From JASLCR01 sp964407405 (lineage in GTDB: Bacteria; Patescibacteriota; Saccharimonadia; Saccharimonadales; Saccharimonadaceae), in NCBI GenBank assembly GCA_964407405.1, contig CAYOVH010000002.1, forward strand, positions 199,205-263,204: a stretch of DNA of 64,000 nucleotides. Reading direction: 5' to 3'. Shown here piece by piece: positions 34,033-42,391 of this stretch. The notes under the pieces were generated by a model. It made no database searches. It worked only from the letters and a program-made list of their open reading frames with translations, and was not told the DNA's origin. Numbering within the stretch: position 1 is the stretch's first letter; each line of letters starts with the position of its first letter. A program made the translations under genes and the position numbers.

Positions 34033-34464
34033 TTACTCTTTCACCTCTGCTCTCTCGGCAAAAGGTCTTAGGGCACTATCAAATGAATTAGATCCGGATT
34101 TGAAGCTATTAGAAACTACTCCAGCATGTATTTTCTCAATTTGCTGTGAATAGCGTACTTTATCAGCGCCTTCGAGGAGTAACATAACCTCATCTAGGGA
34201 CAGTGTCACTGCTTTATAAGCAACATTACCGTTTTTATCTAGCACTAGTTTTCCTCTGTTATCGCAAATTGGCTCAACCGTAAAACCACGGCGTATATCT
34301 CTAATTGCTTTCCATCCCCAATATGTTCCAGCTTTTGCGACTAGAAATATCTCCGGAGATACATCTTGGCCTTTTCGTGCCTTATTGCGCTCCATTCGCT
34401 TTTTTGCACGTTCAAGGGATTTTTTTCGTTCGTCGTCGGGCATTAAATCAAGCAAATTAGGCAT
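34033..34464 (-). CDS. Tail assembly chaperone-like protein
   Basis: 143 residues, just before the tape measure gene where the second tail chaperone usually lies. Charged N-terminus (DERKKSLERAKKRMERNKAR), then SPEIFLVAKAGTYWGWKAIR. It has its own ATG 3 bp after the preceding stop; I see no slippery sequence for the usual frameshift. Assigned by position. Confidence 0.65.
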   Translation of the reverse strand: MPNLLDLMPDDERKKSLERAKKRMERNKARKGQDVSPEIFLVAKAGTYWGWKAIRDIRRGFTVEPICDNRGKLVLDKNGNVAYKAVTLSLDEVMLLLEGADKVRYSQQIEKIHAGVVSNSFKSGSNSFDSALRPFAERAEVKE

Positions 34465-34466
34465 GA

Positions 34467-34916
34467 TTACTCTGCTTCCTCATCTGGATTAACCGATTCG
34501 TCTAACTCAAGTACATTTCTCTTTCCAAAAGCAATCTCAAATATCTTTGCACGCTCTACGTCATTAAGTGTGTTCATGATAAGATCAACAACTTTGCCAT
34601 TTTTATCATCAGAAAGTAGTCGTTTGTAGATTTCAAACTGCGATTGCTTTATATTAGAAATCTCCTCACCTATCTTTTCGGCACGATCGGACTGTCTCTT
34701 TATTTTTTTCATATCAGATGGTTTAGTCGCGTCAAGACCAACAAAATCAATGGATGCAAGTTCATCTAAAAGCTTATTGAAGCGACGTTGCTTAAAAGAC
34801 AGGTCTAAGTCTTCTCCAGACCCAAGCTTCCGTATATTTAATACACCGACACCTTCGATGTTTACTGTTCTTGTATCTTGAATATCATTCAAGGCAATAC
34901 TAATATTAGTGTCCAT
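34467..34916 (-). CDS. Tail assembly chaperone-like protein (gpG position)
   Basis: 149 residues from the ATG at 34916 behind AGGAGG; seven extra codons upstream lack a site. Acidic, helical (FKQRRFNKLLDELASIDFVG, SQFEIYKRLLSDDKNGKVVD) with acidic end. Position and size fit the first tail chaperone. Confidence 0.7.
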   Translation of the reverse strand: MDTNISIALNDIQDTRTVNIEGVGVLNIRKLGSGEDLDLSFKQRRFNKLLDELASIDFVGLDATKPSDMKKIKRQSDRAEKIGEEISNIKQSQFEIYKRLLSDDKNGKVVDLIMNTLNDVERAKIFEIAFGKRNVLELDESVNPDEEAE

Positions 34917-34968
34917 ATAATCCTCCTGGATTATCAATGCTTTCGCACAATGTTAAGGTTTCCTACTA

Positions 34969-34989
34969 TTAATTGTGACGAGGCTGAGG
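34969..34989 (-). promoter_or_regulatory. Phage intergenic motif, copy 2
   Basis: Minus strand TCCTCAGCCTCGTCACAATT, after the 34997 stop and about 55 bp before the ATG at 34916. CACAAT replaces TACATAAT. Confidence 0.5.
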
Positions 34990-34996
34990 ATTCTAA

Positions 34997-36556
34997 TTAA
35001 GGTGCCAGGACATCAGAGCCATTCAATACAGATTGATTCAACGTAAACCAGTGGCGCGGCGTATACTTCCTGCATTTGAGTACTTGTGTAAATTTTGCAT
35101 CTTGTATCTTGTTGGTTATTGATATTACTCGATAGTTACCGGAGAACTCATCATAGTCAACTTCGATAATGTCAGATAGTTGGATAGCCGGATTCCCTTT
35201 TACTTCTATGATGATGATGTCATTATGATCAGAATATTCGTCTAGGATCGTGCGAGCTAATGAATCAGCTTGTGAGACAGATTGAATAAAATTGTTATCT
35301 ATAGTTAAGATTTTCTCTTCGTACTTATCTACAGATTCGTCATCATATGCGTTATAAACTGTTGGCTCAAGGCTAATCTTTTTACCAGGCTGACCCCACA
35401 AGAAGAGTTGATTGATATTTACGGCAAATCCGTTTGTATTACTAAAGATAATATTGAAGGTATTTGTTTTCAGCTCAGTGGAAACAACTGATACACCGGA
35501 ATTTACGGGAGTCCCATCAGGTAGTGCAGCAGTAAACCATGATACGCTTGAGTTTTCTCCAGCAGTTGGATTTTCAATCGTTAGGCATGGGTCTGATAAA
35601 TTTGCTGGGAACTCATAAGTACCCCCAGCTGGTACGACATGAAGTGTGGTATCTGATGTAGTTTTTGAATATACTGCTTGATATTCCTGTACTTCTCGTA
35701 CATCAGTATTGATAATCATGTGATTGATGATTTGATCATCGCCACTTGTTTCAAGGCTGATGATACTATCATAGTCAAATATATAGGTTGGTTCACTTGG
35801 CTGTTCGAGTCGTGGTCTGAACTTAATAATTCCCTGCTCATCGAGCCAGAGCATACCCATTTCTGCTTGCATAAGCGGCCGTATAATATCACCAGCAGTC
35901 TGCTGTTCTCTCTCAAAGAAAAGAAATGGTATAACATTCCTACCTCTTGCAAGATCATACTGACTTGGCGCTAATCCAAACTGCTCAAAAATATTTGCGA
36001 GTACTTCGTCAGTGCGTACATTTTGCATAGCAATGGTATTACGAATAGGCATGTCATATATCCATGTCAAGAAGTCCATAGCCGTAAATGTTGCTGTGCT
36101 TTCTGTACGAGATATTTCTGGCATACCTTCAGTAAGGCCTACAAATTGTGGTAAAACCGTGTTAGCGAAGCCCTGGAGCAGTCGGACGGGTCTTTTAGGT
36201 AGGATGTAGCTAGATATCGGCGACGATGAGTTTGGTGTGAAGTATTTATCGTAGTTGTTAAGCTGAAAGTCGGCTATAGCGGATACTACTGAATATGGGA
36301 ATTCAAGGCTGCGCTCGATGGACATATACATTAGGCGCTCACTGAAGTCTCCGTACTCAAAATAGTTCCATGGCAAGAACTTTTCATCACCAGCGATACC
36401 TAAAATATCACCACCGTTTAAGATGGATTGATCGAGTGTAAACCAGTCTATGTCGGGGTCTGAGATTTTGTCGAACGAAATCTGTACGACATATGCATTG
36501 ATTGGCCGGATATCACCGTTTGCTATGGCATTGAATTGAGGACTAACAATTTGCAT
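34997..36556 (-). CDS. Tail hub / minor structural protein with repeated end motif
   Basis: 519 residues. N-terminal half resembles tail-associated hub proteins in style (MQNVRTDEVLANIFEQFGLA, MLWLDEQGIIKFRPRLEQPS), with a beta insert (about 290-400). Near the N-terminus WFTLDQSILNGGDILG and at the extreme C-terminus WFTLNQSVLNGSDVLAP are near copies, an internal duplication. Probably part of the baseplate. Confidence 0.75.
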   Translation of the reverse strand: MQIVSPQFNAIANGDIRPINAYVVQISFDKISDPDIDWFTLDQSILNGGDILGIAGDEKFLPWNYFEYGDFSERLMYMSIERSLEFPYSVVSAIADFQLNNYDKYFTPNSSSPISSYILPKRPVRLLQGFANTVLPQFVGLTEGMPEISRTESTATFTAMDFLTWIYDMPIRNTIAMQNVRTDEVLANIFEQFGLAPSQYDLARGRNVIPFLFFEREQQTAGDIIRPLMQAEMGMLWLDEQGIIKFRPRLEQPSEPTYIFDYDSIISLETSGDDQIINHMIINTDVREVQEYQAVYSKTTSDTTLHVVPAGGTYEFPANLSDPCLTIENPTAGENSSVSWFTAALPDGTPVNSGVSVVSTELKTNTFNIIFSNTNGFAVNINQLFLWGQPGKKISLEPTVYNAYDDESVDKYEEKILTIDNNFIQSVSQADSLARTILDEYSDHNDIIIIEVKGNPAIQLSDIIEVDYDEFSGNYRVISITNKIQDAKFTQVLKCRKYTPRHWFTLNQSVLNGSDVLAP

Positions 36557-36558
36557 GG

Positions 36559-36939
36559 TTAACTCCCCAGCTGACGAGTCTCACGTAGCGTAATTGTCAC
36601 GTCTGATACTGTCCCGCAGTCGTCGATAAGATTCTTAGGACCCAACATATAGTCCACGACGAGATTACTAACATTCTCGCCATCAATAGTGAGCCTAGGA
36701 TACATCCATTCCGCTTTCTGACGCTCGTAGATATCATGCAATAGGTCATATTCATCTTTGCTCAGAAAAGCCCAGCTGTGGCTCCATATACGCTTTGTCG
36801 CCATATAATCGCGATATATATTCCCTGACAACGGCTCGACAGTAGTCATTATTTCGTTGTCAACTCTCGTAAGAGGTACCTCCAGTGGTGGTAGCTCATG
36901 TGTTCCTGTTGAGTCAGTAAGATAGATTGTGTAACTCAT
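36559..36939 (-). CDS. Tail protein, distal-tail-like position
   Basis: 126 residues from the ATG at 36939 (MSYTIYLTDSTGTHELPPLE); the frame upstream crosses the intergenic motif and is rejected. Mixed beta sequence with IWSHSWAFLSKDEYDLLHDI. Sits between major tail protein and hub. Confidence 0.7.
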   Translation of the reverse strand: MSYTIYLTDSTGTHELPPLEVPLTRVDNEIMTTVEPLSGNIYRDYMATKRIWSHSWAFLSKDEYDLLHDIYERQKAEWMYPRLTIDGENVSNLVVDYMLGPKNLIDDCGTVSDVTITLRETRQLGS

Positions 36940-36946
36940 TCTATCT

Positions 36947-36966
36947 TTAATTATGTAGAGGCTGAG
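36947..36966 (-). promoter_or_regulatory. Phage intergenic motif, copy 3
   Basis: Minus strand CTCAGCCTCTACATAATTAA, 7 bp before the ATG at 36939 and 20 bp after a terminator hairpin. This placement supports a promoter role. Confidence 0.65.
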
Positions 36967-36985
36967 TCTAGCAGTTGGGTATAAT

Positions 36986-37013
36986 AAAACCACTCTGTAA
37001 CAGGAGTGGTTTT
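36986..37013 (-). terminator. Terminator after the major tail protein
   Basis: AAAACCACTC-ctgttaca-GAGTGGTTTT followed by ATTATA on the minus strand. Confidence 0.85.
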
Positions 37014-37050
37014 AAAAGTGTGTCAATACCTTTTTGCTACAGTATTTACA

Positions 37051-37548
37051 CTAGCTAGTAAGCGGTGAACCATACTGTACCTGTCCTAGAGGGTTCTTCT
37101 TCGGGTAGAAGTACAGGTTTACTGCAAGCTCATCCGTAGCGTTGCGCTCGTTTGTATCCTCAAAGGCAAGCTCTGCTACTGGATAGGTCATGTCACGGCT
37201 ATCATCTTCGTCACAGGTGTAGTGGAAGTTAACTGTAGCTGTTTCGTTAGGTGTACATACTGCACCGCCCAGAACAAAGGTATCGCCATCCATGCTATCT
37301 GGTAGCAAGTACTGGACGTCGCTCCACTTATTCAGATAGATCACGGCCACTGTGCTTGGATTGTCTAGCTGCTTCGAGGGCGAGCTAGTAGTACCAGAAA
37401 TCCTATCGCTAGTCCTAATGACCGGCGAGTGGCTTGGCGTCCATGATCCGACAAAGTTGTCATTAATTGTTACTGACGTGCCACCTGAATAGATGATGGT
37501 GATCTCCATGTCACCTGACATTGGCTGTGAAACTGTTGGGAATGGCAT
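37051..37548 (-). CDS. Major tail protein
   Basis: 165 residues, beta-rich (MPFPTVSQPMSGDMEITIIY, PVAELAFEDTNERNATDELA, LYFYPKKNPLGQVQYG). Followed by its own strong terminator, as expected for a highly expressed tube protein, and placed between tail terminator and tape-measure regions. Confidence 0.75.
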   Translation of the reverse strand: MPFPTVSQPMSGDMEITIIYSGGTSVTINDNFVGSWTPSHSPVIRTSDRISGTTSSPSKQLDNPSTVAVIYLNKWSDVQYLLPDSMDGDTFVLGGAVCTPNETATVNFHYTCDEDDSRDMTYPVAELAFEDTNERNATDELAVNLYFYPKKNPLGQVQYGSPLTS

Positions 37549-37559
37549 TTCTTTTCTCC

Positions 37560-37949
37560 TTATCTGTTAAATAAAATTGTGCCTGTCATCGTATAAATGA
37601 CTCTTTTTAGGCTGTCCATCCCTACGTTAGTAATGGTAGACGGCCTCATTAACGTGATATTTGTATACGCCTTACTCGTTATCGGCGGAACTGCTGGTAG
37701 ATCGCATATATCGTTGTCTATCAAAAAGTCTCGTATCTCTACTAGCTTTTTATAGCCGTTGACATCGTTTGCATCTCTTGAGAAAAGCTCAAAACTTTGC
37801 GAGTTTCTACTACCTCTCTGATTCGAATCGCCAATGTCAGCGATATATATGCCATCTTCGTTTAGCGTAAGCTTTTGGAAGAACAAATCTTCGTCAATAG
37901 TGCCAAAGCCCTTATTTTCTAATAGTTTCAGCAGGCTCAGAGTTATCAT
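37560..37949 (-). CDS. Tail terminator-like protein
   Basis: 129 residues (MITLSLLKLLENKGFGTIDE, YKKLVEIRDFLIDNDICDLP). Size, fold style and place just before the major tail protein fit the minor tail/terminator protein of siphophages. ATGA overlap with the next gene. Confidence 0.65.
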   Translation of the reverse strand: MITLSLLKLLENKGFGTIDEDLFFQKLTLNEDGIYIADIGDSNQRGSRNSQSFELFSRDANDVNGYKKLVEIRDFLIDNDICDLPAVPPITSKAYTNITLMRPSTITNVGMDSLKRVIYTMTGTILFNR

Positions 37950-38278
37950 TTCGACATCTCATAGTATTTTTTAATGTTTTCTTTCGCGACACTATCACCT
38001 GATCGTTCAGAATAGTGCAGTGTCTGCGGGTTCTTTTTATTTTCAAAGTTACGACGGAGGGCATATGGTACGCCTACATCACTACCGCCAAAAGTGGCAG
38101 AATAGTTGGCCGTACTATTTTTCACCACTCTACCACTATCTACGAGGTCTCCAGACAGTACAGGAGCTATGACTTTACCTCTATTGACCATGGTTTGCGC
38201 CATATTCTTAGCGGTTCTGTCTAATCGCCCCTCTTCCTGTTGGAGCCATTGTCTTGAGTTAGACTTAAATCCGCCCAT
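37946..38278 (-). CDS. HK97 gp10-like head-tail protein
   Basis: 110 residues with the gp10-type pattern: KVIAPVLSGDLVDSGRVVKN, then GVPYALRRNFENKKNPQTLH. Helps join tail to head. Shares one base with the upstream stop (TAATG). Confidence 0.75.
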   Translation of the reverse strand: MGGFKSNSRQWLQQEEGRLDRTAKNMAQTMVNRGKVIAPVLSGDLVDSGRVVKNSTANYSATFGGSDVGVPYALRRNFENKKNPQTLHYSERSGDSVAKENIKKYYEMSK

Positions 38279-38643
38279 TATGACACCTCATAATCTGCGT
38301 AATCAGCAGATTGTAAAGTTAGTTCGTAATGCTCGATCACACCCTCGTCTTGGTTTCTACCAATGCCAAACCCGATAATCTCGTAGTCATTGCCATCGAT
38401 TCTGACGCCTTGACCCACGAAATCTTTGGGATTGGTTGGTAAAAATGTTTCAAAAGGGTGGATATAGAGCAGTGAGTCAGACTGGTGGGTTTCTTGGTTA
38501 TTTGACGTAACCATTCCACAATCTATATCAGCAACTCCAGTGGCGTTGTGAGTGCCGACAATCCGATTACCATAAACACCGCCCCTAGATATTTCTAAAT
38601 AGGTGTAAGTTACCTCGGGGAACACATCAAATACAGTATCCAC
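38278..38643 (-). CDS. Head closure-like protein
   Basis: 121 residues, beta-rich with LLYIHPFETFLPTNPKDFVG and GVRIDGNDYEIIGFGIGRN, like head-closure (gp16-type) proteins. Overlaps the connector gene by 17 bp. Confidence 0.65.
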   Translation of the reverse strand: MDTVFDVFPEVTYTYLEISRGGVYGNRIVGTHNATGVADIDCGMVTSNNQETHQSDSLLYIHPFETFLPTNPKDFVGQGVRIDGNDYEIIGFGIGRNQDEGVIEHYELTLQSADYADYEVS

Positions 38644-39247
38644 AATCGTACTTTCCGTGAGTTACACAGGTTTTACCATGCTTAACGTAGCCGATATTGC
38701 ACATGCTGTACTTGCGTATAACACTTGCGTTATCTTCGTTAAATTGCGCGTCATCGCTAAGGTCACCAAACGTTATGTCAAAGTTTCTTACGCGTTTACG
38801 TTTTACAGCTTTAACTGCACGCTTAGCAGACACTACAGCAAATGATTGAGCCAATAGACGTTGCAAATCGACAGGTATAGTATCAAAACCCCAGTAGCCT
38901 GTTATAGCAACTGTAGAGCCTCCACATTCGTTTAATACAATCGAGTTATAGAACGGATTACTGCGCTTATCCCAAAATGCTTGATGGTAGCCAGTCGTAA
39001 CGGCTCCATCGACCTTTACCTCGGTCAAAGATGTGAATATGTCAGTAAATACCGTGCTATAACCGTCTCGTATGTCAAAAGTTCTGGTGGTTGTCTCTGG
39101 GTCACCGCTGGTGTCATCGACATCAAGGCTAACACAAAGTAATTCCTCTAGGCTTTCTTTTGCTATTTCAAGGTACAAATCTAAGTTACTAACCTCAGTA
39201 GGCGTGAGGGGTCGCCCTAGTAATGCTTCAAGTTCTTGTTGCGTCAT
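38627..39247 (-). CDS. Head-tail connector with Cys-rich tail
   Basis: 206 residues. Helical N-terminus (MTQQELEALLGRPLTPTEVS) and TVAITGYWGFDTIPVDLQRL are gp6-type connector features. The C-terminal tail has CNIGYVKHGKTCVTHGKYDC and ends CGYCI: six cysteines with histidines, a likely small zinc site not usual in this family. Confidence 0.75.
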   Translation of the reverse strand: MTQQELEALLGRPLTPTEVSNLDLYLEIAKESLEELLCVSLDVDDTSGDPETTTRTFDIRDGYSTVFTDIFTSLTEVKVDGAVTTGYHQAFWDKRSNPFYNSIVLNECGGSTVAITGYWGFDTIPVDLQRLLAQSFAVVSAKRAVKAVKRKRVRNFDITFGDLSDDAQFNEDNASVIRKYSMCNIGYVKHGKTCVTHGKYDCGYCI

Positions 39248-39266
39248 AGTTTGACCCCTTTCCTAA

Positions 39267-41228
39267 TTAAGATGTTGCTTCGGTTGCGATAGCTACAGCG
39301 GATACACCAGCGCCAGCAAGTGCTCCACCTTTGTAGATTTCACTTAGGTACTCATGCTTGTTTTCTTTAAGAACGAAGTTTGTGAAACTCTCAATACTTG
39401 CGTCACCAACTGTCTTGTATGAGCTGAGCACCACGAGAACAGCGTCTACGTCAGGTGAGGTTGTATCGTTGAACCACTTAGGTTCAAACACACCCTCTAG
39501 ACCAAGAGCCTCTGAAGTAGTCGCACGGCTTGGTGGAATTGGACTAGTGCCGTTGGCGATGAATTCAAGACGAATATCTGTTAGATAGCCTTTTTTAGCG
39601 ATAAGGTATACATCACCCTCAACTTCGATTTCATCTGTAGCCTTAACAAGCGATACGCTCTTTGTTTCGCCTGGAGCAGGTGTATATATAACTGCGAATG
39701 TATTGCTTGGAGAAAGTGCATCGGTAAGGATAGGAGTAAAACCACCCTGTGAAGCGTCTTCACGGATCTTACGGTTTGAGCTAGGAGAACGGCCATCACC
39801 AATAACAACTGCACGTTCAATTTCACGGACAACACGAGTTGGTAGCTCGTTCATCACGAAGGTTATTAAAGCACCAGTTGAGCGCTGTTGACGGACATCT
39901 TCTTTGTTAAGAGTAAGGTACTTGTAAATGTACTGAGCGCGGATAACACGGTTATCAAAGTCAAGGATTTGCTCCTCTTTATCGACACCTTTTTTGTGAC
40001 CACCCGCACGGCTAGTATCAGCTTCAGCGTCAGTGTCATCCCAGTCAACACGTGCAACATCAAGACCTGTGTGGTTAAGAGCGTTATAAATACCGCTAGC
40101 CTTAACAGCATCTTCAATCTTAGTTACCAGTGGTGCTGGCAATACAAAGTAGTCAGCAGAGTCTGGTGCTAGTCCGTTTTTGATTGCGATATCTTTCCAA
40201 GCAGCACGAACACGGGCAACTGATTCTTCGTTTGCATCACCTGGGTGAGCAGCTAGAACGTTTGCGAAGTCTTCTACAGCTTGCGTAGATTTAATATAGT
40301 TTTCAAAGTTTGCTTTTGGTGCTGCGTTTGTAGGTTCAGCCTGATTCTTAGGCTCAATAACCTGTGCTACTGCAACTTTTTCTTGTTCTGTCATTATAGT
40401 TTCCTTATCTTTGACTGATTTATCTTCCTCTACTACTTCGTCAGTCACCTCTGTAGTTTCGGTTTTCTCGACTTCTGTCGGAGTTTCTGCTTTCGGCTCA
40501 TCTGTGGTTTTTGGTTCCTCAGCAGCAGCCTTAACAGGTTCTTTGGTTGTATTGGAAACATTTATTTCCTCGACTTTTAACGCGTCTGTTTTCTCTTTGA
40601 TACTCATAGCGGGTTGCATAACAGCATTTCGGACTGTTGATGCGAAGCTAAGTGCATTTTTGATAGAGTCAGACACGGTTGGCTTCTTGGGTTCTTGAGC
40701 TTCCGTAGCGAATCCTAGATCAACTGCTTCTTGTGCTGTCATCCATGTCTCGGCGGCTAGTAGTTCGGAGATCTCCTCTTCACTCTTGCCAGTCCTTGCG
40801 ACATAAATAGATGCAATACTGTCACCAGTCTTCTCAAGCATTTCGACTACTTTTGATAGTTCATCCTTATTACCCATAGCGAATGTCCACGGATTGTGAA
40901 TCATCATCATAGAGCCGGGTAGCATAATGATGTCTTCACCGGCCATAGCAACGAACGAAGCGGCAGAGGCTGCGAGGGCTTCTACTTTAACGGTCACCTT
41001 GCCATCATGTTCGACAAGGGCGTTATAGATAGATACTCCAGCGAAAACATCACCACCAGGGCTGTTAATCCTAACGGTAATATCACCTGTATGCTGTTTT
41101 AGTTCCTTTTTAAAGGCTTTTGGTGTGACTTCATCACCCCACCAGGATGAGCTAGCGATAACTCCCTCAAGCAAAAGTTCAGACTCATTTCCAGCCTCAT
41201 CTTTTACCCATTTCCAGAATTTATCCAT
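39267..41228 (-). CDS. ClpP-type prohead protease fused to major capsid protein
   Basis: 653 residues. Residues 1-185 are a ClpP-like serine protease: INSPGGDVFAG, catalytic Ser91 in ALAASAASFVAM, His111 in MMMIHNPW. An acidic Glu/Thr/Lys linker (about 225-280) may act as scaffold or delta domain. The HK97-type capsid region follows (ANVLAAHPGDANEESVARVR; VVIGDGRSPSSNRKI; FIANGTSPIPPSRA). An internal ATG (40394, Met279) has an AAGGAA site, so free capsid protein (375 aa) can be made from the same gene, as in lambda C/Nu3. Confidence 0.88.
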   Translation of the reverse strand: MDKFWKWVKDEAGNESELLLEGVIASSSWWGDEVTPKAFKKELKQHTGDITVRINSPGGDVFAGVSIYNALVEHDGKVTVKVEALAASAASFVAMAGEDIIMLPGSMMMIHNPWTFAMGNKDELSKVVEMLEKTGDSIASIYVARTGKSEEEISELLAAETWMTAQEAVDLGFATEAQEPKKPTVSDSIKNALSFASTVRNAVMQPAMSIKEKTDALKVEEINVSNTTKEPVKAAAEEPKTTDEPKAETPTEVEKTETTEVTDEVVEEDKSVKDKETIMTEQEKVAVAQVIEPKNQAEPTNAAPKANFENYIKSTQAVEDFANVLAAHPGDANEESVARVRAAWKDIAIKNGLAPDSADYFVLPAPLVTKIEDAVKASGIYNALNHTGLDVARVDWDDTDAEADTSRAGGHKKGVDKEEQILDFDNRVIRAQYIYKYLTLNKEDVRQQRSTGALITFVMNELPTRVVREIERAVVIGDGRSPSSNRKIREDASQGGFTPILTDALSPSNTFAVIYTPAPGETKSVSLVKATDEIEVEGDVYLIAKKGYLTDIRLEFIANGTSPIPPSRATTSEALGLEGVFEPKWFNDTTSPDVDAVLVVLSSYKTVGDASIESFTNFVLKENKHEYLSEIYKGGALAGAGVSAVAIATEATS

Positions 41229-41303
41229 GCTTTACCTTTACTTATTAAAGTTTTAGAACACTCCCTTGCGTTCTTAGTGAACTTTGCTTGTTCGGTTCTA
41301 CCT

Positions 41304-41323
41304 TTAATTATGTAGAGGCTGAG
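41304..41323 (-). promoter_or_regulatory. Phage intergenic motif, copy 4
   Basis: Minus strand CTCAGCCTCTACATAATTAA directly after the 41325 stop, 76 bp before the capsid-fusion ATG. The leader holds an AGAAC/GTTCT hairpin. Confidence 0.6.
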
Positions 41324-41324
41324 A

Positions 41325-42161
41325 TTACGCACCCACAAATGAGGCATAAACAGTCGTACCATTATCGGCTGCGGCCATGCTCGTAGAGCCAATAACTGTG
41401 ATGGTGAGAACCACAACTCCTGTGAATTGACGTTTTTTAACAGATACAGTAACTGAGGTAGTAGATATATTAGTTACCCTGAAAGAATACTGTTCGTTAT
41501 CGTCATTGACTCTGAATTGGCATCCGGCTTGAGTTATAGAGCTAAACCCAGCACTTGATATATCAAATGTTACAGAACCTCCACTAACTGCTCCGTTTAA
41601 ATAAATGCTTTTAGGAATAGCCGGTTTGTTTTTAATAAAATCGACTGATGAGGTATTTGATTGGTTCCAGTCGGACTGCACTTGGGCGGCGGGTATGCTC
41701 GGTTTATTAGACAAATCATTGTAATTACCGGAATATGCAACGTCAGATAATTCAGCGAGCTGGCCATCTGTATAGTCTTTAGCATCTTCTAACGCTTGGT
41801 TAGAACTACCAGCCTCATCAGCTCCTACGTCTGAGTAATCAAGAACGACCACGCCAGTTTTACTATTCACTGAGTCAACAGGAACAGTAGGAATGGTAGG
41901 CTTATCTATAAGATCTTCATAGTCACCTGTAAAGGCAACATCAGCCAATGACGATTGATCTACCTTATCATTGAGTGCGGATTGAGTAGCATTTGATATA
42001 GGTTTATCGGAATCGGATGTATTATCGACATTACCAAGTCCTAATTGAGATTTATCGTAAGGAACAAGCACACCTTCCCATCCAGTATCGTCAAGTTTGC
42101 GGCGCACAGTTTGGCCAGGATTCGCCTGTGTATTACCTGGTATAGTATTCCAATTTGCCAT
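41325..42161 (-). CDS. Head-fibre-like protein
   Basis: 278 residues. Two fibre-type repeats: LADVAFTGDYEDLIDKPTIP and LSDVAYSGNYNDLSNKPSIP, with LGNVDNTSDSDKPIS, as in phage fibres. The C-terminal beta domain starts SIYLNGAVSGGSVTFDISSA. Its place inside the head genes (next to portal and capsid) suggests a head fibre rather than a tail fibre. Confidence 0.75.
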   Translation of the reverse strand: MANWNTIPGNTQANPGQTVRRKLDDTGWEGVLVPYDKSQLGLGNVDNTSDSDKPISNATQSALNDKVDQSSLADVAFTGDYEDLIDKPTIPTVPVDSVNSKTGVVVLDYSDVGADEAGSSNQALEDAKDYTDGQLAELSDVAYSGNYNDLSNKPSIPAAQVQSDWNQSNTSSVDFIKNKPAIPKSIYLNGAVSGGSVTFDISSAGFSSITQAGCQFRVNDDNEQYSFRVTNISTTSVTVSVKKRQFTGVVVLTITVIGSTSMAAADNGTTVYASFVGA

Positions 42162-42163
42162 AA

Positions 42164-42391
42164 TTAGTTCTCAATAACTCCTGACGCTCTTAGAGCTGTA
42201 GTTATTTCGTTTACTTTTTGTACAATATCTGCTTCAGTTGCGAATTCGTCTAGGTCGCTTATCGCTCCCTGCCTAACCACACTTCCATTAGTGGTATTTG
42301 TAGAAATTGTTTCGAGTAGCTGGTTATTAGTCTTTTGAGACGCTCTAGGTACTTTGGCTATATCACTTATAAAATCATTGTTGCTTGGCAT
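42164..42391 (-). CDS. Small head-fibre-type protein
   Basis: 75 residues. The end (VQKVNEITTALRASGVIEN) resembles the C-terminus of phage head-fibre proteins. Overlaps the portal gene end by 17 bp. Assigned by this and by position. Confidence 0.6.
   Translation of the reverse strand: MPSNNDFISDIAKVPRASQKTNNQLLETISTNTTNGSVVRQGAISDLDEFATEADIVQKVNEITTALRASGVIEN

Noticed and set aside
34464..34470. Programmed frameshift between the two tail chaperone genes
   Set aside because: The second gene has its own ATG 3 bp after the stop and no slippery heptamer is visible.
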